From Molossus alvarezi (lineage: Eukaryota > Chordata > Mammalia > Chiroptera > Molossidae), in the NCBI GenBank assembly GCA_037176705.1, contig CM073905.1:27994986-28058985 (forward strand): 64,000 nt of DNA, read 5' to 3'. Within the stretch, counting starts at the first letter, position 1; each line of letters opens with the position of its first letter. Of the stretch, positions 39,660 to 49,101 are shown piece by piece. The notes beneath the pieces are model-generated. The model was not told where the DNA came from and made no database searches. It saw nothing but the letters and a program-made list of their open reading frames with translations. The translations under genes were made by a program, and so were the position numbers.

Positions 39660-39885
39660 TTTGTGTGCCTGTGACATAATAGGCTCTGAATCATTTTGTT
39701 GAAAGATGATTAAACACACCCTTCCGTACCCTTGTCCTTGTAACACAGACACAGACGTAGAGTCCGTCTGACCGTCCCCCGTCTCTGCTTCCTCAACCCT
39801 CCAGGGCTCCACGTTGCTTGTCTCCCTGAAGCCCCTCCTGGCTGCTCAGTCCTCCCCGTCTGTCTGCCTCAAGGCTGCAGGCAGG
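39660..39885. other. L2-like scrap and unique sequence
   Basis: tgcctgtgacataataggct, ctgaatcattttgttgaaag at 39665-39705 resembles an L2 tail. The rest is unassigned. Confidence 0.5.
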
Positions 39886-39887
39886 GT

Positions 39888-40065
39888 GGGCTTAGGGACA
39901 GACCACTGGATTTGGTGTCCCAAAATAAAAAATCAGATCTGCACTCGGCCACTTGCTGGCAGCATGGCCCCAGCCCAGCAATGCTAGGCCTCAGCTTTCC
40001 GATCTGCACAATGGGGGCAATGATGGAAATGACCTCACTGAAAAGAAACCTCCAATGAATGGCTG
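39888..40065 (+). mobile_element. MIR SINE
   Basis: Forward: ctgcactcggccacttgctg, ctaggcctcagctttccgat, ctgcacaatgggggcaatga. Confidence 0.87.
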
Positions 40066-40139
40066 ATAGTGGAGTTCTAGGCAGTGTAGGAGGTCAACAG
40101 GGCCTGTTCCTGGGCCAGGCTGGGCCCCGCTGAGGATGA

Positions 40140-40195
40140 GGCTGCACTGTCATGCAAATGAGTATGCAAATTAAAGTTCATTCCCTAGGACTGTG
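40140..40195. promoter_or_regulatory. Paired POU octamers
   Basis: Two perfect ATGCAAAT octamers at 40152-40159 and 40164-40171, in the same orientation and 12 bp apart start to start, the second running into ATTAAAG. No repeat family recognised here. Confidence 0.5.
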
Positions 40196-40312
40196 GGAAG
40201 CCAGACAGTCCCCAAGCTGAAAGGCTCCAAGTTACTAAGCAGCTCTTTGCTGAGAGGCACTGGGTAGGGGCAAAAGAGCACTGGATAAGGAGTTGGGAGA
40301 TGTGCTCCATGG

Positions 40313-40432
40313 ATGACATGCACAGGCACAACGTGCATACGCGTGCATGTGTGTGGACACCCACCTCCACACCAATATGCACATCCACAGGGATGCATTC
40401 ACATGCATGAACATGCGCACACACGTGGTGCT
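40313..40432 (+). repeat. CA/TGCAT-rich low-complexity tract
   Basis: Irregular GCACA, GTGCAT, CACATGCA words. Confidence 0.8.
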
Positions 40433-40454
40433 GCCCCGTGGAAGGGCCTGGCCT

Positions 40455-40645
40455 GGAGGTGGGCAGCACTGTGTGACCATGCCCGAGGCTGTACCTCTCT
40501 GGGCCTCTGCTTCCCTCCTTTGTAAAATGAGGTTAGGCAGACCTGGTCCATACTTGGTTGTGGTGAGGACTGAATGAGCCAACAGATGACAAGCTGAGAC
40601 TACAGTGCCTGGTGCAGAATAAGCCCTGAATAGATGGCAGCCATG
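40455..40645 (+). mobile_element. MIR SINE
   Basis: Forward: cagcactgtgtgaccatgcc, ctctctgggcctctgcttcc, tttgtaaaatgaggttaggc, gtgcctggtgcagaataagc. Confidence 0.93.
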
Positions 40646-40649
40646 CTAT

Positions 40650-41125
40650 GAGCACCGTCGTCTGTGAAGTGTGAGGATGGAGGAGATGCCCTCCGAGCTC
40701 TCTGCCAGCTCTGAGGTCCTGTGGTTCTGTGAGTTGCAGCCACCCAGGCTGGAGGGCCTTGTGCAGGTTCCAGAAATTGGCTTAACACAGTGATTCTGCC
40801 ATCCCTCAGTTTTCCTGGAATCTCTGACCTGTGACAACTATGAGTACTATGTTGGCAGGCCCCGTGACAAAGGAGGAAACCGAGGGAGGGACGCGAGCAA
40901 GGCCAGCCCAGAGCTGGAGGCCAGATGGAGCCAGAGCCCCCTGGCTGCTCGGCACTCGGCTCACGCAGCCAGCATCTTCTGCAGCCCTCTCTGCACAGAG
41001 CAGAAGCAGGTCTTGGGGTTGAGCCTGGGTGTTGCCCACCTCAAGGTGTGTCCCATCCCTGTGTCACCAGGACCCGAGCAGTGGCTCCCCCAAAATAATA
41101 AAAGTGTACGTAAGACCCCACAGCA
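40650..41125. other. Mostly unique sequence
   Basis: A diverged reverse MIR core (gacaaaggaggaaaccgagg) may lie at 40865-40930. Nothing else recognised. Confidence 0.5.
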
Positions 41126-41129
41126 GTCA

Positions 41130-41570
41130 TAACCACTAGTCTATATTGAGCATTTACTACACACTTAGCATCTGCTTTATCTCATTTCATCCTGTTAACC
41201 AGGAAGCCGAGGCAGAGATGTGCACATCCTTAAGGTCAGACAACTCAAAAGTAGCAGAGTTGGGCCGGTTTGGCTCAGCGGTTAGAGCGTCGGCCCGCAG
41301 ACCAATGAGTCGCTGATTCGATTCTGGTCAAGGGCACGGACCTCAGCTGCGGTTCGTCTTTGGTCCTGGTCGGGGTCATGCAGGAGGCAACTAGTTGATG
41401 TTTCTCTCTCACATACATGTTTCTCTCTCTCCCTCCCTCTCACTCCATCTGAAGGAAAATGGAAAAATATCTTCAGGTGAGGATGAAAAAAAGAAAGAAA
41501 GAAAAGTAGCAGAATTGGGACTTGAACTCACATCTTTGCTGACATCAGAGCGTCTGCCCTTAGCTTAAGC
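41130..41570 (-). mobile_element. MIR SINE, split by a VES-type SINE
   Basis: Left: tattgagcatttactacaca, tttcatcctgttaaccagga, agccgaggcagagatg, agtagcagagttggg. Right: gacttgaactcacatctttg. The SINE and its duplication occupy 41265-41519. Confidence 0.95.
41265..41501 (+). mobile_element. VES-type SINE, older type A variant
   Basis: Head ccggtttggctcagcggtta, B box gattcgattctggtcaa, tail tcttcaggtgaggatg. 18-bp duplications at 41247-41264 and 41502-41519 differ at one base, suggesting some age. Confidence 0.97.
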
Positions 41571-41764
41571 TCCAGCACCTCCCCAGAAAAGCAAAGTAGA
41601 GAAAAATGGGTCTGCAAACTGCAACAGGACCAGTGAGCCTGAGGGCGGAGACCTCAGTTTCTCCCCGGGGTGACAGGCGAGGACACGCCTGTGGTGGCGA
41701 GAGTCACCCGCTGCCCCCTCGAGAAGGGGCCTCGTTTCCCTGCGATTCTGCGGAAGGTCGGGCC

Positions 41765-41885
41765 ACGAGCACATTAAATAAGGTCATAAATTTGTCATGA
41801 AGGCCTGGAAATGAGCGGGGCTCATCATTTATGGATGGAATAATTAAGCCCCTGCGCTCGACGCTTCACTGAGACCTGCACCCAG
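41765..41885. promoter_or_regulatory. Candidate conserved non-coding island
   Basis: gcacattaaataaggtcata, aatttgtcatgaaggcc, gctcatcatttatggatgga, ataattaagcccctg. AT-rich unique block. Confidence 0.42.
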
Positions 41886-41889
41886 ACAC

Positions 41890-42155
41890 CAAGCGTTGCC
41901 AGCAGCTGAGCCAGGGACCGGTTTGGGGTCTTCACTGTCACCGTCCACACTCCCAGCATCTCAAACGAGACCCTGGGGTGTGTGGACTCCACCAACAGCC
42001 AGGGCAGGTGCCTATTCGAATAGTAGTGACAATGGCCCTGACCTGGTCAATCCCAGGGAGACCTCTCTCAAAGGTCTGCCCAGAGGCGGTGGCCAGCCCC
42101 CTTAGATGAAGGTAGTGGGCTCACCTTCTCTTTGAGATGCAAAGCGGCCTCCTCC
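41890..42155. other. Unique sequence, nothing recognised
   Basis: No repeat or gene signal. Confidence 0.5.
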
Positions 42156-42157
42156 TG

Positions 42158-42380
42158 TGGTAGAAAGTAAGAGATTTGAACTAAGTTGGGTTCAAATGTC
42201 GGCTCTCTCACGCTGCAGCTGTGAGCTTCTGGGCTAATCACGTGAGCTCTCTGAGCCTTGGTTGTATGCTCTCAAAAATGGGCAAAATGATGCTTTATGG
42301 GTTATGTGGTGGATCAAGTTAAATAACAACTATAAAGTACAGAGTGGGGGTCTGGCTTACAGTAAGTGCCCCACAAGTCC
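42158..42380 (+). mobile_element. MIR SINE, near full length
   Basis: tgggttcaaatgtcggctct, gcagctgtgagcttctgggc, gtgagctctctgagccttgg, gtggatcaagttaaataaca, gtctggcttacagtaagtgc. Confidence 0.96.
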
Positions 42381-42640
42381 AGCATTTTATTTCTTACTCC
42401 CAACAGAGTGATCAGGCAGGCAGATATCAGAGGCTCAGAGAGGCAAAGGGTCTTGACCAAGGATGTGGAGCAGGTGAGCAAAAAGTGGGCACCTACTTCC
42501 TTCCCCTGGAGTTCCTATCATCTATCCCTTGTGGGAGGACTCAGCCCCTTCCCCAGCGAAAGGCTGAGGCCCCTGTCCCCTCCTTGGCCCCAGCTACCTC
42601 AGGTCAGTGGAGAGAAGAGATTATTAAGGTGATCATAGCC

Positions 42641-42890
42641 TGACCAGTGTGGCTCAGTGGTTGAGCGTCGACCCATGCACCAAGAGGTCACTGGTTTGAT
42701 TCTCGGTCACAGCACATGCCCAGGTTGTGGACCAAATGCCCAGTGTGGGGCGTGCAGGAGGTGGCCAATCGATGTTCTCTCTCATCGATGTTTCTCTCTC
42801 TCTCTCCCTTTCCCTTCCTCTCTCTCTCAAAATCAATGAAAGAAAGAATAATAATAATAATAAGAAGAAGAAGAAGAAGAATAAAAGAAA
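42641..42890 (+). mobile_element. VES-type SINE, type B
   Basis: Head tgaccagtgtggctcagtgg, B box ggtttgattctcggtca, tail caaaatcaatgaaagaaaga that has expanded into (AAT)n and (AAG)n. 10-bp duplications (gatcatagcc) at 42631-42640 and 42891-42900. Confidence 0.97.
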
Positions 42891-42899
42891 GATCATAGC

Positions 42900-43105
42900 C
42901 ACTAACATGTATGGAGCGCTTGCGGTGGTCGTTGTAGGTGCTGTGCAGTTACGATTTCACCTTATTCTCCAGGTACCCTGAGTGGCAGGAACATTATTCT
43001 TCTTCCCACTTTAGAGATGAGGAAACTGAGACTTAATGCTCAGCCCTTGACTCTGGCCACTCAGCCAAGAAGTGGAATTTGTGCGTGACTTTCTAGGTCC
43101 CAGCG
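42900..43105 (-). mobile_element. MIR SINE, near full length
   Basis: Reverse: catgtatggagcgcttgcgg, cccactttagagatgaggaa, actgagacttaatgctcag, agccaagaagtggaatttg. The SINE before it landed at its edge. Confidence 0.95.
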
Positions 43106-43224
43106 ATGCTAGGCTTGGGGGAGGGTGGCAAATTAAAGACTCTTTGGATTCTGAAAGAGTTGTCACTTGACTCAGCCAGCACCTTCCAGAATTTCAGCTT
43201 TCATATTCCACGTTCTCGAATGGG

Positions 43225-43300
43225 TTCAAACTCTCGTTTTACAGATGAGAAGACTGAGGCCCAGCCTTTAGCAGGAGAAGCTTGCTTAGGTCTTTCCCAC
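43225..43300 (-). mobile_element. MIR SINE fragment
   Basis: Reverse core: ctctcgttttacagatgaga, agactgaggcccagccttta. Confidence 0.8.
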
Positions 43301-43439
43301 CAGTTCCTAGGGCCTGTCCCATTGGTGGTGGACTCCACGGCTAGCACATCTAGAGAGGTCTGTGGCACCTGCCTTGGGGAGGAGTCTGGACCCTCCTCCA
43401 CTCCCTACTCCACCCACCTTCTATCACCATGGCAACCAT

Positions 43440-43800
43440 GCAGGTGAGCCTCATCACTGCTAATCCTCTAATTACCAGCCACCTCTTCAATCGGCTGTAA
43501 TTACTTTGGGGACACAGTTAACCTCTCATTAGGAACGCACGGCCGCTTTCTCCAAAAGCGCAGCGGTGACATGCCTAGTAATTTACCGCCCCGGCTCGCA
43601 GGGCCGCTTTGTGTTTAACTCGGGTGCCATCCCATCCCTGTCATTACTCCAGCCCGGTTGTCATGACGATTAATCATTCAATCCCTCATCAGCAACTTTT
43701 GCCAAATGTCACCCCACTCATGATCAAAATCCATCCTGCAGCCCGACGCTGGGGGACTAATGACTTGGAAATAGGCTTCTCCATTCCCGAGAGCTGTTCC
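43440..43800. promoter_or_regulatory. Candidate conserved non-coding element, long
   Basis: About 360 bp of unique sequence: actgctaatcctctaattac, ctgtaattactttggggaca, gttaacctctcattagga, cctagtaatttaccgccccg, gtcattactccagcccggtt, gacgattaatcattcaatcc, actaatgacttgg. At least eight TAAT cores. The strongest regulatory candidate of the window. Confidence 0.52.
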
Positions 43801-43884
43801 CCATGACTCCTCAGCTTCCTCCAGGAAAGGGAGTGAGGGACTCTCCAGTGCGGTGGTGGGGGGTGATGGGAACAGAAAAAATGA

Positions 43885-44068
43885 CATGTATGGGGGTGTT
43901 TCCTCTGTGCCAGGCGCCCGGGGGGCATTGATGCCTTTAACCTTCATGACCACCCACTTCCTGGAAGGGGAGACTGAGGCTCAGGGAAGCCCGTGGTTTG
44001 CCAGCCAGGAAGTATGGCGAGATTCTAACTTAGACCTCTCTGGCTGCAAAGCTGAGCTTTTAGAAAAC
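43885..44068 (-). mobile_element. MIR SINE
   Basis: Reverse: tttcctctgtgccaggcgcc, cttcctggaaggggagactg, aggctcagggaagcccgtgg, cttagacctctctggctgca. Confidence 0.95.
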
Positions 44069-44099
44069 CAAAACTCAAGGATAATGAGCATGACCAACT

Positions 44100-44345
44100 A
44101 GCCAGGATCCTAGAATGTCAGAGTTTGGGCAGTGCTGTAAAAATTAGCTGGCCCATTAAGTTCAGAGCAAAGAGCCTTCAGAGACAAACCTGGGCACTTT
44201 ATGATAAGGAGCCCAATCCAGAGTGGGCAGGTAATTGTCATGGCACCAATGTTCCAAATGACAGGACAGCAACATCCAGCAGACAAGAACCTCAGAGCCC
44301 AGATGGGGAAACAGGCGGAAACATTGGTAGCAGGTCCATGAAATG
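44100..44345. other. Unassigned, repeat-like
   Basis: aatgtcagagtttgggcagt, gctgtaaaaattagctggcc resembles old mammalian repeat 5' sequence, with agatggggaaacagg near 44301. Family not resolved. Confidence 0.4.
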
Positions 44346-44349
44346 ATCT

Positions 44350-44485
44350 AGACTGAGACTCTTGACTGGGGCTTTATGATGGAATTCAGTGGCCCGTGAG
44401 CCCCCTGAAAATTCAGGCTACATTGTGATTGGATGTATGTGCATTTTTCCAGGGAGATACTACAGTAGAGGTTAAGAACCGCTCC
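44350..44485. mobile_element. hAT-type nonautonomous fragment
   Basis: gtggcccgtgagccccctga, atgtatgtgcatttttccag, ggagatactacagtagaggt, taagaaccgctcc. The ending resembles a hAT terminal repeat GTTAAGAACCACTG. Confidence 0.72.
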
Positions 44486-44504
44486 AGTGCGTGTCTCTCC
44501 TCTT

Positions 44505-44605
44505 TCCCCATATCCTTATTTTACAGAAGGGAATACTGAGGCCCAGAGAGGAGTCGTGACTTGCCTGAAGTTGCACAGCAATTCCGAAGGTACCACTGGT
44601 CCAAG
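44505..44605 (-). mobile_element. MIR SINE fragment
   Basis: Reverse: atccttattttacagaaggg, aatactgaggcccagagagg, gtgacttgcctgaagttgca, cagcaattcc. Confidence 0.92.
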
Positions 44606-44784
44606 CAGGGGGGAGCTCTTTCTCAGGTGCCCACGGCAGCCAAGAAGGGCTGTGCAAGGGGAGGAATCCTATCTCCTTCCCAATGGCTTCCAACCCACCG
44701 GTCCCCAGCCTCCCGAGAAAGCCCAGCCCCCACCGGGCTAAAGGAATCTTTCCGAGGCCCCTCCTAGGGACGTTCCCGCTGGCT

Positions 44785-44900
44785 GGGCTGCCAGCGTGTG
44801 TGAGACATAATTACTGCACGTTGTAAATGGCATTAACAGACTGTCACAGCAGCCACATGGTATTAGCAAACGGCTCTGTCTTCATCATGCAGTCCCCCGC
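44785..44900. promoter_or_regulatory. Candidate conserved non-coding island
   Basis: gagacataattactgcacgt, tgtaaatggcattaacagac, tgtcacagcagccacatggt, attagcaaacggc. Unique, no repeat. Confidence 0.45.
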
Positions 44901-45109
44901 AGCCCCTGGGCTGGAGCACTTCCCAAGGGGTCTTCTTCCAAGTCCAGGTTGCAGAAGTCTCCCGGCAGGGGCTAGGGGTGGGCAGTGATTCAGCTCACAG
45001 AGGCCTGGAGAGATTCTCCCCAGGCTTTCTGAGGTCTCAGCACAGAGCTGAGTAGAAAGTTAGGAAATCTGATTTGTAAACCTGGTTCAGCCTCCAAGAA
45101 TTGACCTTC

Positions 45110-45310
45110 ATCAGGCAGCTACTTATGTGACAGGTATGCTTGTTTACATCTCATAACCACAACCTAAATATTACATTCTTCACTGCTTTGCAGGTGCTAA
45201 CCGAGGCTCAGAGGGGAACGGTGACTTGCCCAGGTCCCTTCAGCTAACGAGAGGCAGTTGTAGGATTCAAACCAAGTCCTGCACTTTTCCACGCATCACG
45301 TTGCCTTCTT
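45110..45310 (-). mobile_element. MIR SINE, near full length
   Basis: Reverse: cagctacttatgtgacaggt, tttacatctcataaccacaa, gctaaccgaggctcagaggg, gtgacttgcccaggtccctt, gattcaaaccaagtcctgca. Confidence 0.96.
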
Positions 45311-45414
45311 GGAAAAGTCTTTGATCAGTTTTCTGCCATGACATACTGTAACCTTGAAGGTAAGTCCCTAAATTACCAGCCCCTGAGCTCTGCTTACTGG
45401 GACTTCCAACATTG

Positions 45415-45655
45415 TAACAATGTAGTAATAGTCAAGATTGTAACAAATACTGTGTGTTGCAATTTCTCCTATGCTCTTTGCAGCAAACCCATGAGGGAAA
45501 GAGGAACAATTAATCTTGTTTGAGAGAGTTGAGAACTAAGGCCCAGAGGGGGAATGCTACCTGCCCAAGGCTCTTAGCAAGTCTGTGATGGAGCCAAATG
45601 AACTTCCGGTCTCCTGATTCCCAGTCCTGGTTCTTTTCCACAAACCACTGAGAAA
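45415..45655 (-). mobile_element. MIR SINE, near full length
   Basis: Reverse: tgctctttgcagcaaaccca, gagaactaaggcccagaggg, acctgcccaaggctcttagc, aagtctgtgatggagccaaa, gattcccagtcctggttc. Confidence 0.95.
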
Positions 45656-45819
45656 GTGTCCCCTGCAGCGGGGGACTGAGCAGGACATTCACTCTTATGG
45701 GTGCCTCCTGCCCTCCCACCTGCCCTGTGGGCACCGGTGATTTATGCTTTATCTGTGTGGCCTCCAGGCTGCAGGCAGCAGGATGAGCTGCCTCCCGACT
45801 GGTAAGCAAATCCCCTGCT

Positions 45820-45915
45820 GAGCAGGTCATATTTTATCCGGGCCGCCACCTGCCAGCTCGTTTGCTTACAGATACAGGTGCTTCATCAGGGAGGGATTAG
45901 TGATTACTTAGCCCA
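45820..45915. promoter_or_regulatory. Candidate conserved non-coding island with E-boxes
   Basis: catattttatccgggccgcc, two opposed E-box-like sites CACCTG and CAGGTG (45848 and 45876), gggattagtgattacttag. Confidence 0.42.
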
Positions 45916-46189
45916 GAGACCCTGGCAGACAGAGAGCAAGCCAGGCCATAGCTGGGGTGGAAAGCCAGGAGCCTGTCTGTGAGGTCTCCATCTCCTCCCA
46001 GGCCCCTTGGTCCTGAAACCGAAGGGTAGAAATGAAGGAGAGAAGGAAGGACATCTACTTTCCACTCTCAACCCCATTCATATTCTTCCAGTTCTCCAAG
46101 GCTTGGTCCCAGTATCCCTCTTCCCTGAATCCTTCCAATCTTCCACCTCCGCTGCCAAAAATAATGACGTAGTAAACTGAACAGTCCCA

Positions 46190-46380
46190 GGGTGTTTACT
46201 GGTGCCTAATGTTTTATGCACATCACCTCATTTAATCTAAATCAACTAGTAGTTGGCATTTTAAAATCCCCACTTTACAGGTGAAGAAACTGAAGCCCAG
46301 AAAGATTAAGCAACTTTCTCAGGGTGACACAGGCTTCTCTGATTTCAGAAATGCCTTCCTAACCAGGGCATAGTGCGTCC
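46190..46380 (-). mobile_element. MIR SINE
   Basis: Reverse: gcacatcacctcatttaatc, aaaatccccactttacaggt, gaagaaactgaagcccagaa, agattaagcaactttctcag. Confidence 0.95.
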
Positions 46381-46434
46381 TCCGGGCTGTTCCCCAAACC
46401 ATGGACTTGGCTTGCTTGAAATTTTATTTATTCA

Positions 46435-46486
46435 TTAATAATGGGGAAACTGGATACAGGACATAGGAGAACTCTCTGTACTATCT
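46435..46486 (+). repeat. Left arm of an L1-derived inverted repeat
   Basis: Its reverse complement matches 46744-46795 at 49 of 52 positions. The right arm belongs to an L1 end, so this arm is the same L1 segment flipped. Confidence 0.9.
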
Positions 46487-46511
46487 ATGCCATTAATCTA
46501 TTTACTTATTA

Positions 46512-46691
46512 TTATTATTATACTTTTAGAGAGAGGATGGGAGAGAGAGAAACATCAAACAGTTTCCTCCCGTCTGTGCCCCGACCAGGGATTGAACCTG
46601 CAACCTGGCATGTGCCCTAACGTGAAATCAAACCCGTCACCCTATGGTGTACGGGGTGATGCTCTAACCAGCTGAGCCACATTGGCCAGGG
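46512..46691 (-). mobile_element. VES-related SINE, divergent
   Basis: tttagagagaggatgggaga, gaccagggattgaacctgca, cctggcatgtgccctaacg, ends gctgagccacattggccagg. Shorter than the other copies and of a different head variant, within the loop of the inverted repeat. Confidence 0.88.
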
Positions 46692-46743
46692 CCATTGACT
46701 TATTTTTTAAAATAATTTTAAATCTCAGAACAATTTTAGATGT

Positions 46744-46795
46744 AGATAGTACAGAGAGTTCTCCTATGTTCTGTATCTAGTTCCCCCATTATTAA
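46744..46795 (-). repeat. Right arm of the L1-derived inverted repeat
   Basis: Pairs with 46435-46486. The arms enclose about 257 bp that include the SINE at 46512-46691. Confidence 0.9.
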
Positions 46796-47006
46796 CATCT
46801 TATATTTCCGTGGTATATTTGTCACAATTAATTAACCAAAATCAAACATTATTATTAACTAAAGTCTATTCTTTATTCAGAATTCTTTCTTTCTTTCTTT
46901 TTTTAGCCTAATGTCTCTTTTCTCTTCCAGGATCCCAAATTACATGTAGTCATCACTTCTTCTTGGGTTCCGCTTCTCTGCGACAGTTTCTTAGACTTTT
47001 CTTGTT

Positions 47007-47255
47007 GTTTTTTTTAATCCTCACCCGAGGACATTTTTGCATTTATCTTCAGGTAGAGCGGGAGGGAGAGAGGGAGGAAGAGAGAGAGAGAAACATCGAT
47101 GTGAGAGAGAAACATAGACTGCTTGCCACCCACACAACCCCAAGTGGGGCCGGGGACAAATTGCAACCGAGGTACGTGCCCTTAGTGGGAACCGAACCCG
47201 GGACTCTCTGGTCCGCTGGTCGATGCTCTAACCACTGAGCCAAACCGGCCAGGGC
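47007..47255 (-). mobile_element. VES-type SINE, type A
   Basis: aatcctcacccgaggacatt at left, gagccaaaccggccagg at right. Perfect 13-bp duplications (gacttttcttgtt) at 46994-47006 and 47256-47268. Confidence 0.97.
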
Positions 47256-47270
47256 GACTTTTCTTGTTTC

Positions 47271-47306
47271 TGATGACCTTGACAATTGTGATGACCTTGA
47301 CAATTG
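47271..47306 (+). repeat. 18-bp tandem duplication within L1
   Basis: tgatgaccttgacaattg occurs twice head to tail. L1 relatives have one copy at this place. Confidence 0.96.
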
Positions 47307-47799
47307 TGAGGAGTACTAGTCAAGTATTGTGTAGAACGTCCCTCAATTGAGATTTGTCTGATATTTTTCTCATTCAAATGAGGTTATGTGTTTTGGGGAA
47401 GAAGACCCCAGAGGTGAAGTGCCATTCCCATTACATACATCACATCACATCAAGGGTATATGCGTCTGACATTTCACTGTTGGTCTTGACCTTGATCACA
47501 GGGCTGGAGTAGATTTGTCGGGCTCCTCCCCTGCAGAGTTGCTTGCCCTCTCCTTTCCACGCTGTCCTCTTTAGAAGGAGCGAGTTCTGCTCGCCCTTCT
47601 TGTGGGCAGAAGGGCTACAAAAATTATTTGGAATTCTTCTGCACAGGAGATTTGTATATTCTCCCTTTTGTTTATTTATTCAGCCCTTTATTTAAATCAG
47701 TATGAACTCGTGGGTATTTATTTTATATTTGGGCTTACAATCCAATATACTTGGTTCTTTCTTCCTTGGTTTATCAGCATTTCCCACAGTCTATTCTGA

Positions 47800-48018
47800 G
47801 ACAATCTCATTCCATGGGATTTAACAGGCAATCTTCTTAAAATGGGTTCTAGAGGCGTGTCATTGGAGGGAAGTGGTTGAAAAGGATTGAAAAGAGATCT
47901 TGACTGCAGGACTTTTCAGATCTCTTAATGTGCTAATCATGTGAGTGGAGGGGGATCAAATAGGCAGCATTTCCCACATTTCTTTTCCTGACACCCTGGG
48001 GATGAGAAAAGAATCTCA
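47800..48018. other. Unassigned, AT-rich
   Basis: May be further L1 sequence but no landmark is recognised. Confidence 0.4.
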
Positions 48019-48019
48019 T

Positions 48020-48130
48020 CTTCCCCTGGAGACCAGAAGCTCTTAGAGCAAAGGTTGTGCTTTATTCTTTTTATCTCTGGAAATTAGCACGGAGAAGGTG
48101 CTAAGGAAAAGTAGTTGCATAAGTGGAAGA
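48020..48130 (+). mobile_element. L2 LINE 3' end
   Basis: ctggagaccagaagctctta, gagcaaaggttgtgctttat, tctttttatctctggaaatt, agcacggagaaggtgctaag, ending in a GAATGGAT-type tail. Confidence 0.75.
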
Positions 48131-48131
48131 A

Positions 48132-48496
48132 TGGATAATGAAAGGATGGATGGATGAATGGATGGATGGACGGATGGGTGGATGGATGAGTGGATAGACA
48201 GATGGGTGGACGGATGAGTGGATGGATGGATGGATGGATGGATGGATGGATGGATGGATGGATAAATGGATGGATGGATGGATGGATGGATGGATGGATG
48301 GATGGATGAGTGGACGGACGGATGGATGGATGGATGGATGGATGGATGGATGGATGGACAGATGGGTGGACAGATGAGTGGATGGATGGACGGATGGACG
48401 GACGGACGGACAGACGGACGGATGGATGGATGGATGGATGGACGGATGGGTGGATGGATGGATGGATGGATGGACGGATGGGTGGATGGATGGACT
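48132..48496 (+). repeat. Large (GGAT)n array with variants
   Basis: About 365 bp of GGAT with GGAC, GGGT, GAGT and GACA variants in patches. It begins at the L2 3' tail. All-frame open reading ([12 protein letters not shown]) is a by-product. Confidence 0.99.
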
Positions 48497-48664
48497 TGTA
48501 AGTGAACAGATTGATAGATGTTGACTTTTTATTTTGGTAGCTGCCTTTGTTAGGACTAAGAATATTTTCTCACATCTCAGTCACCCACAAGCTTCCAGAC
48601 CTAGGGCTTGAGATAACGGCTCACCGCTGGCAGAGGGCAGGAAATAGCCATGGATTATATCCTG

Positions 48665-48825
48665 GCCGTTCGCCAGGCACTTCACGTGCTCTCCATCCTC
48701 AGAAGAGCCTGCACGATTGCTTCTTACTATGCAAAGAAACTTAGGATCAGAAAAGTCAAGAAACTTGGACAAAGTCCCCTAGCAGGAAAAAGTGATGCAG
48801 CCGGAACTGGAGCTGAGAGCTAAGT
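48665..48825 (-). mobile_element. MIR SINE
   Basis: Reverse: cgttcgccaggcacttcacg, tgctctccatcctcagaaga, actatgcaaagaaacttagg, gatgcagccggaactgga. Confidence 0.8.
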
Positions 48826-48829
48826 GTCT

Positions 48830-49060
48830 TTCCTCCCTGGGTGTCCCTGAGTCTCCAGGCCGCAATCATCTCTGATTCTCTCTGCTGGGCCCCGCCAGGC
48901 CAGTGGGAAATGAAAGGCCTTCAACACTGTAGAGAGAAGCAACACGGTAGGATTCATCTTTTAATCTAGCACCAGGTTCCAGAATGTTCTAGATAAGAGA
49001 GGGCAGAACATAGACAAACCAGAGGCCCAGGAAGCAAAGAGTGGGGAGGTCTTCAGACCA
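48830..49060. other. Unique sequence, nothing recognised
   Basis: Contains gattcatcttttaatctagc at 48951-48970, a short AT-rich block. No other signal. Confidence 0.45.
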
Positions 49061-49062
49061 GA

Positions 49063-49069
49063 TGTGTGT

Positions 49070-49101
<32 letters not shown>
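49063..49101 (+). repeat. (GT)n microsatellite
   Basis: GT run with one GAG interruption. Confidence 0.98.

Larger units (their letters stand above)
46695..47790 (-). mobile_element. L1M LINE 3' region, split by a SINE
   Basis: Ordered blocks: cccccattattaacatctta, gtcacaattaattaaccaaa, attattaactaaagtctatt, agacttttcttgtt, gaggagtactagtcaagtat, gtagaacgtccctcaattga, gatttgtctgatatttttct, cagtatgaactcgtgggtat, caatccaatatacttgg. The A-rich strand is minus. A SINE sits at 47007-47255. Confidence 0.93.

Noticed and set aside
48132..48496. CRISPR-like array from regular repeats
   Set aside because: It is a continuous tetranucleotide repeat without unique spacers, in a mammalian genome.
48266..48505. 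Repeat protein of the type MDGWMDGW
   Set aside because: A tetranucleotide array of any phase gives such frames. There is no start context or flanking gene structure.
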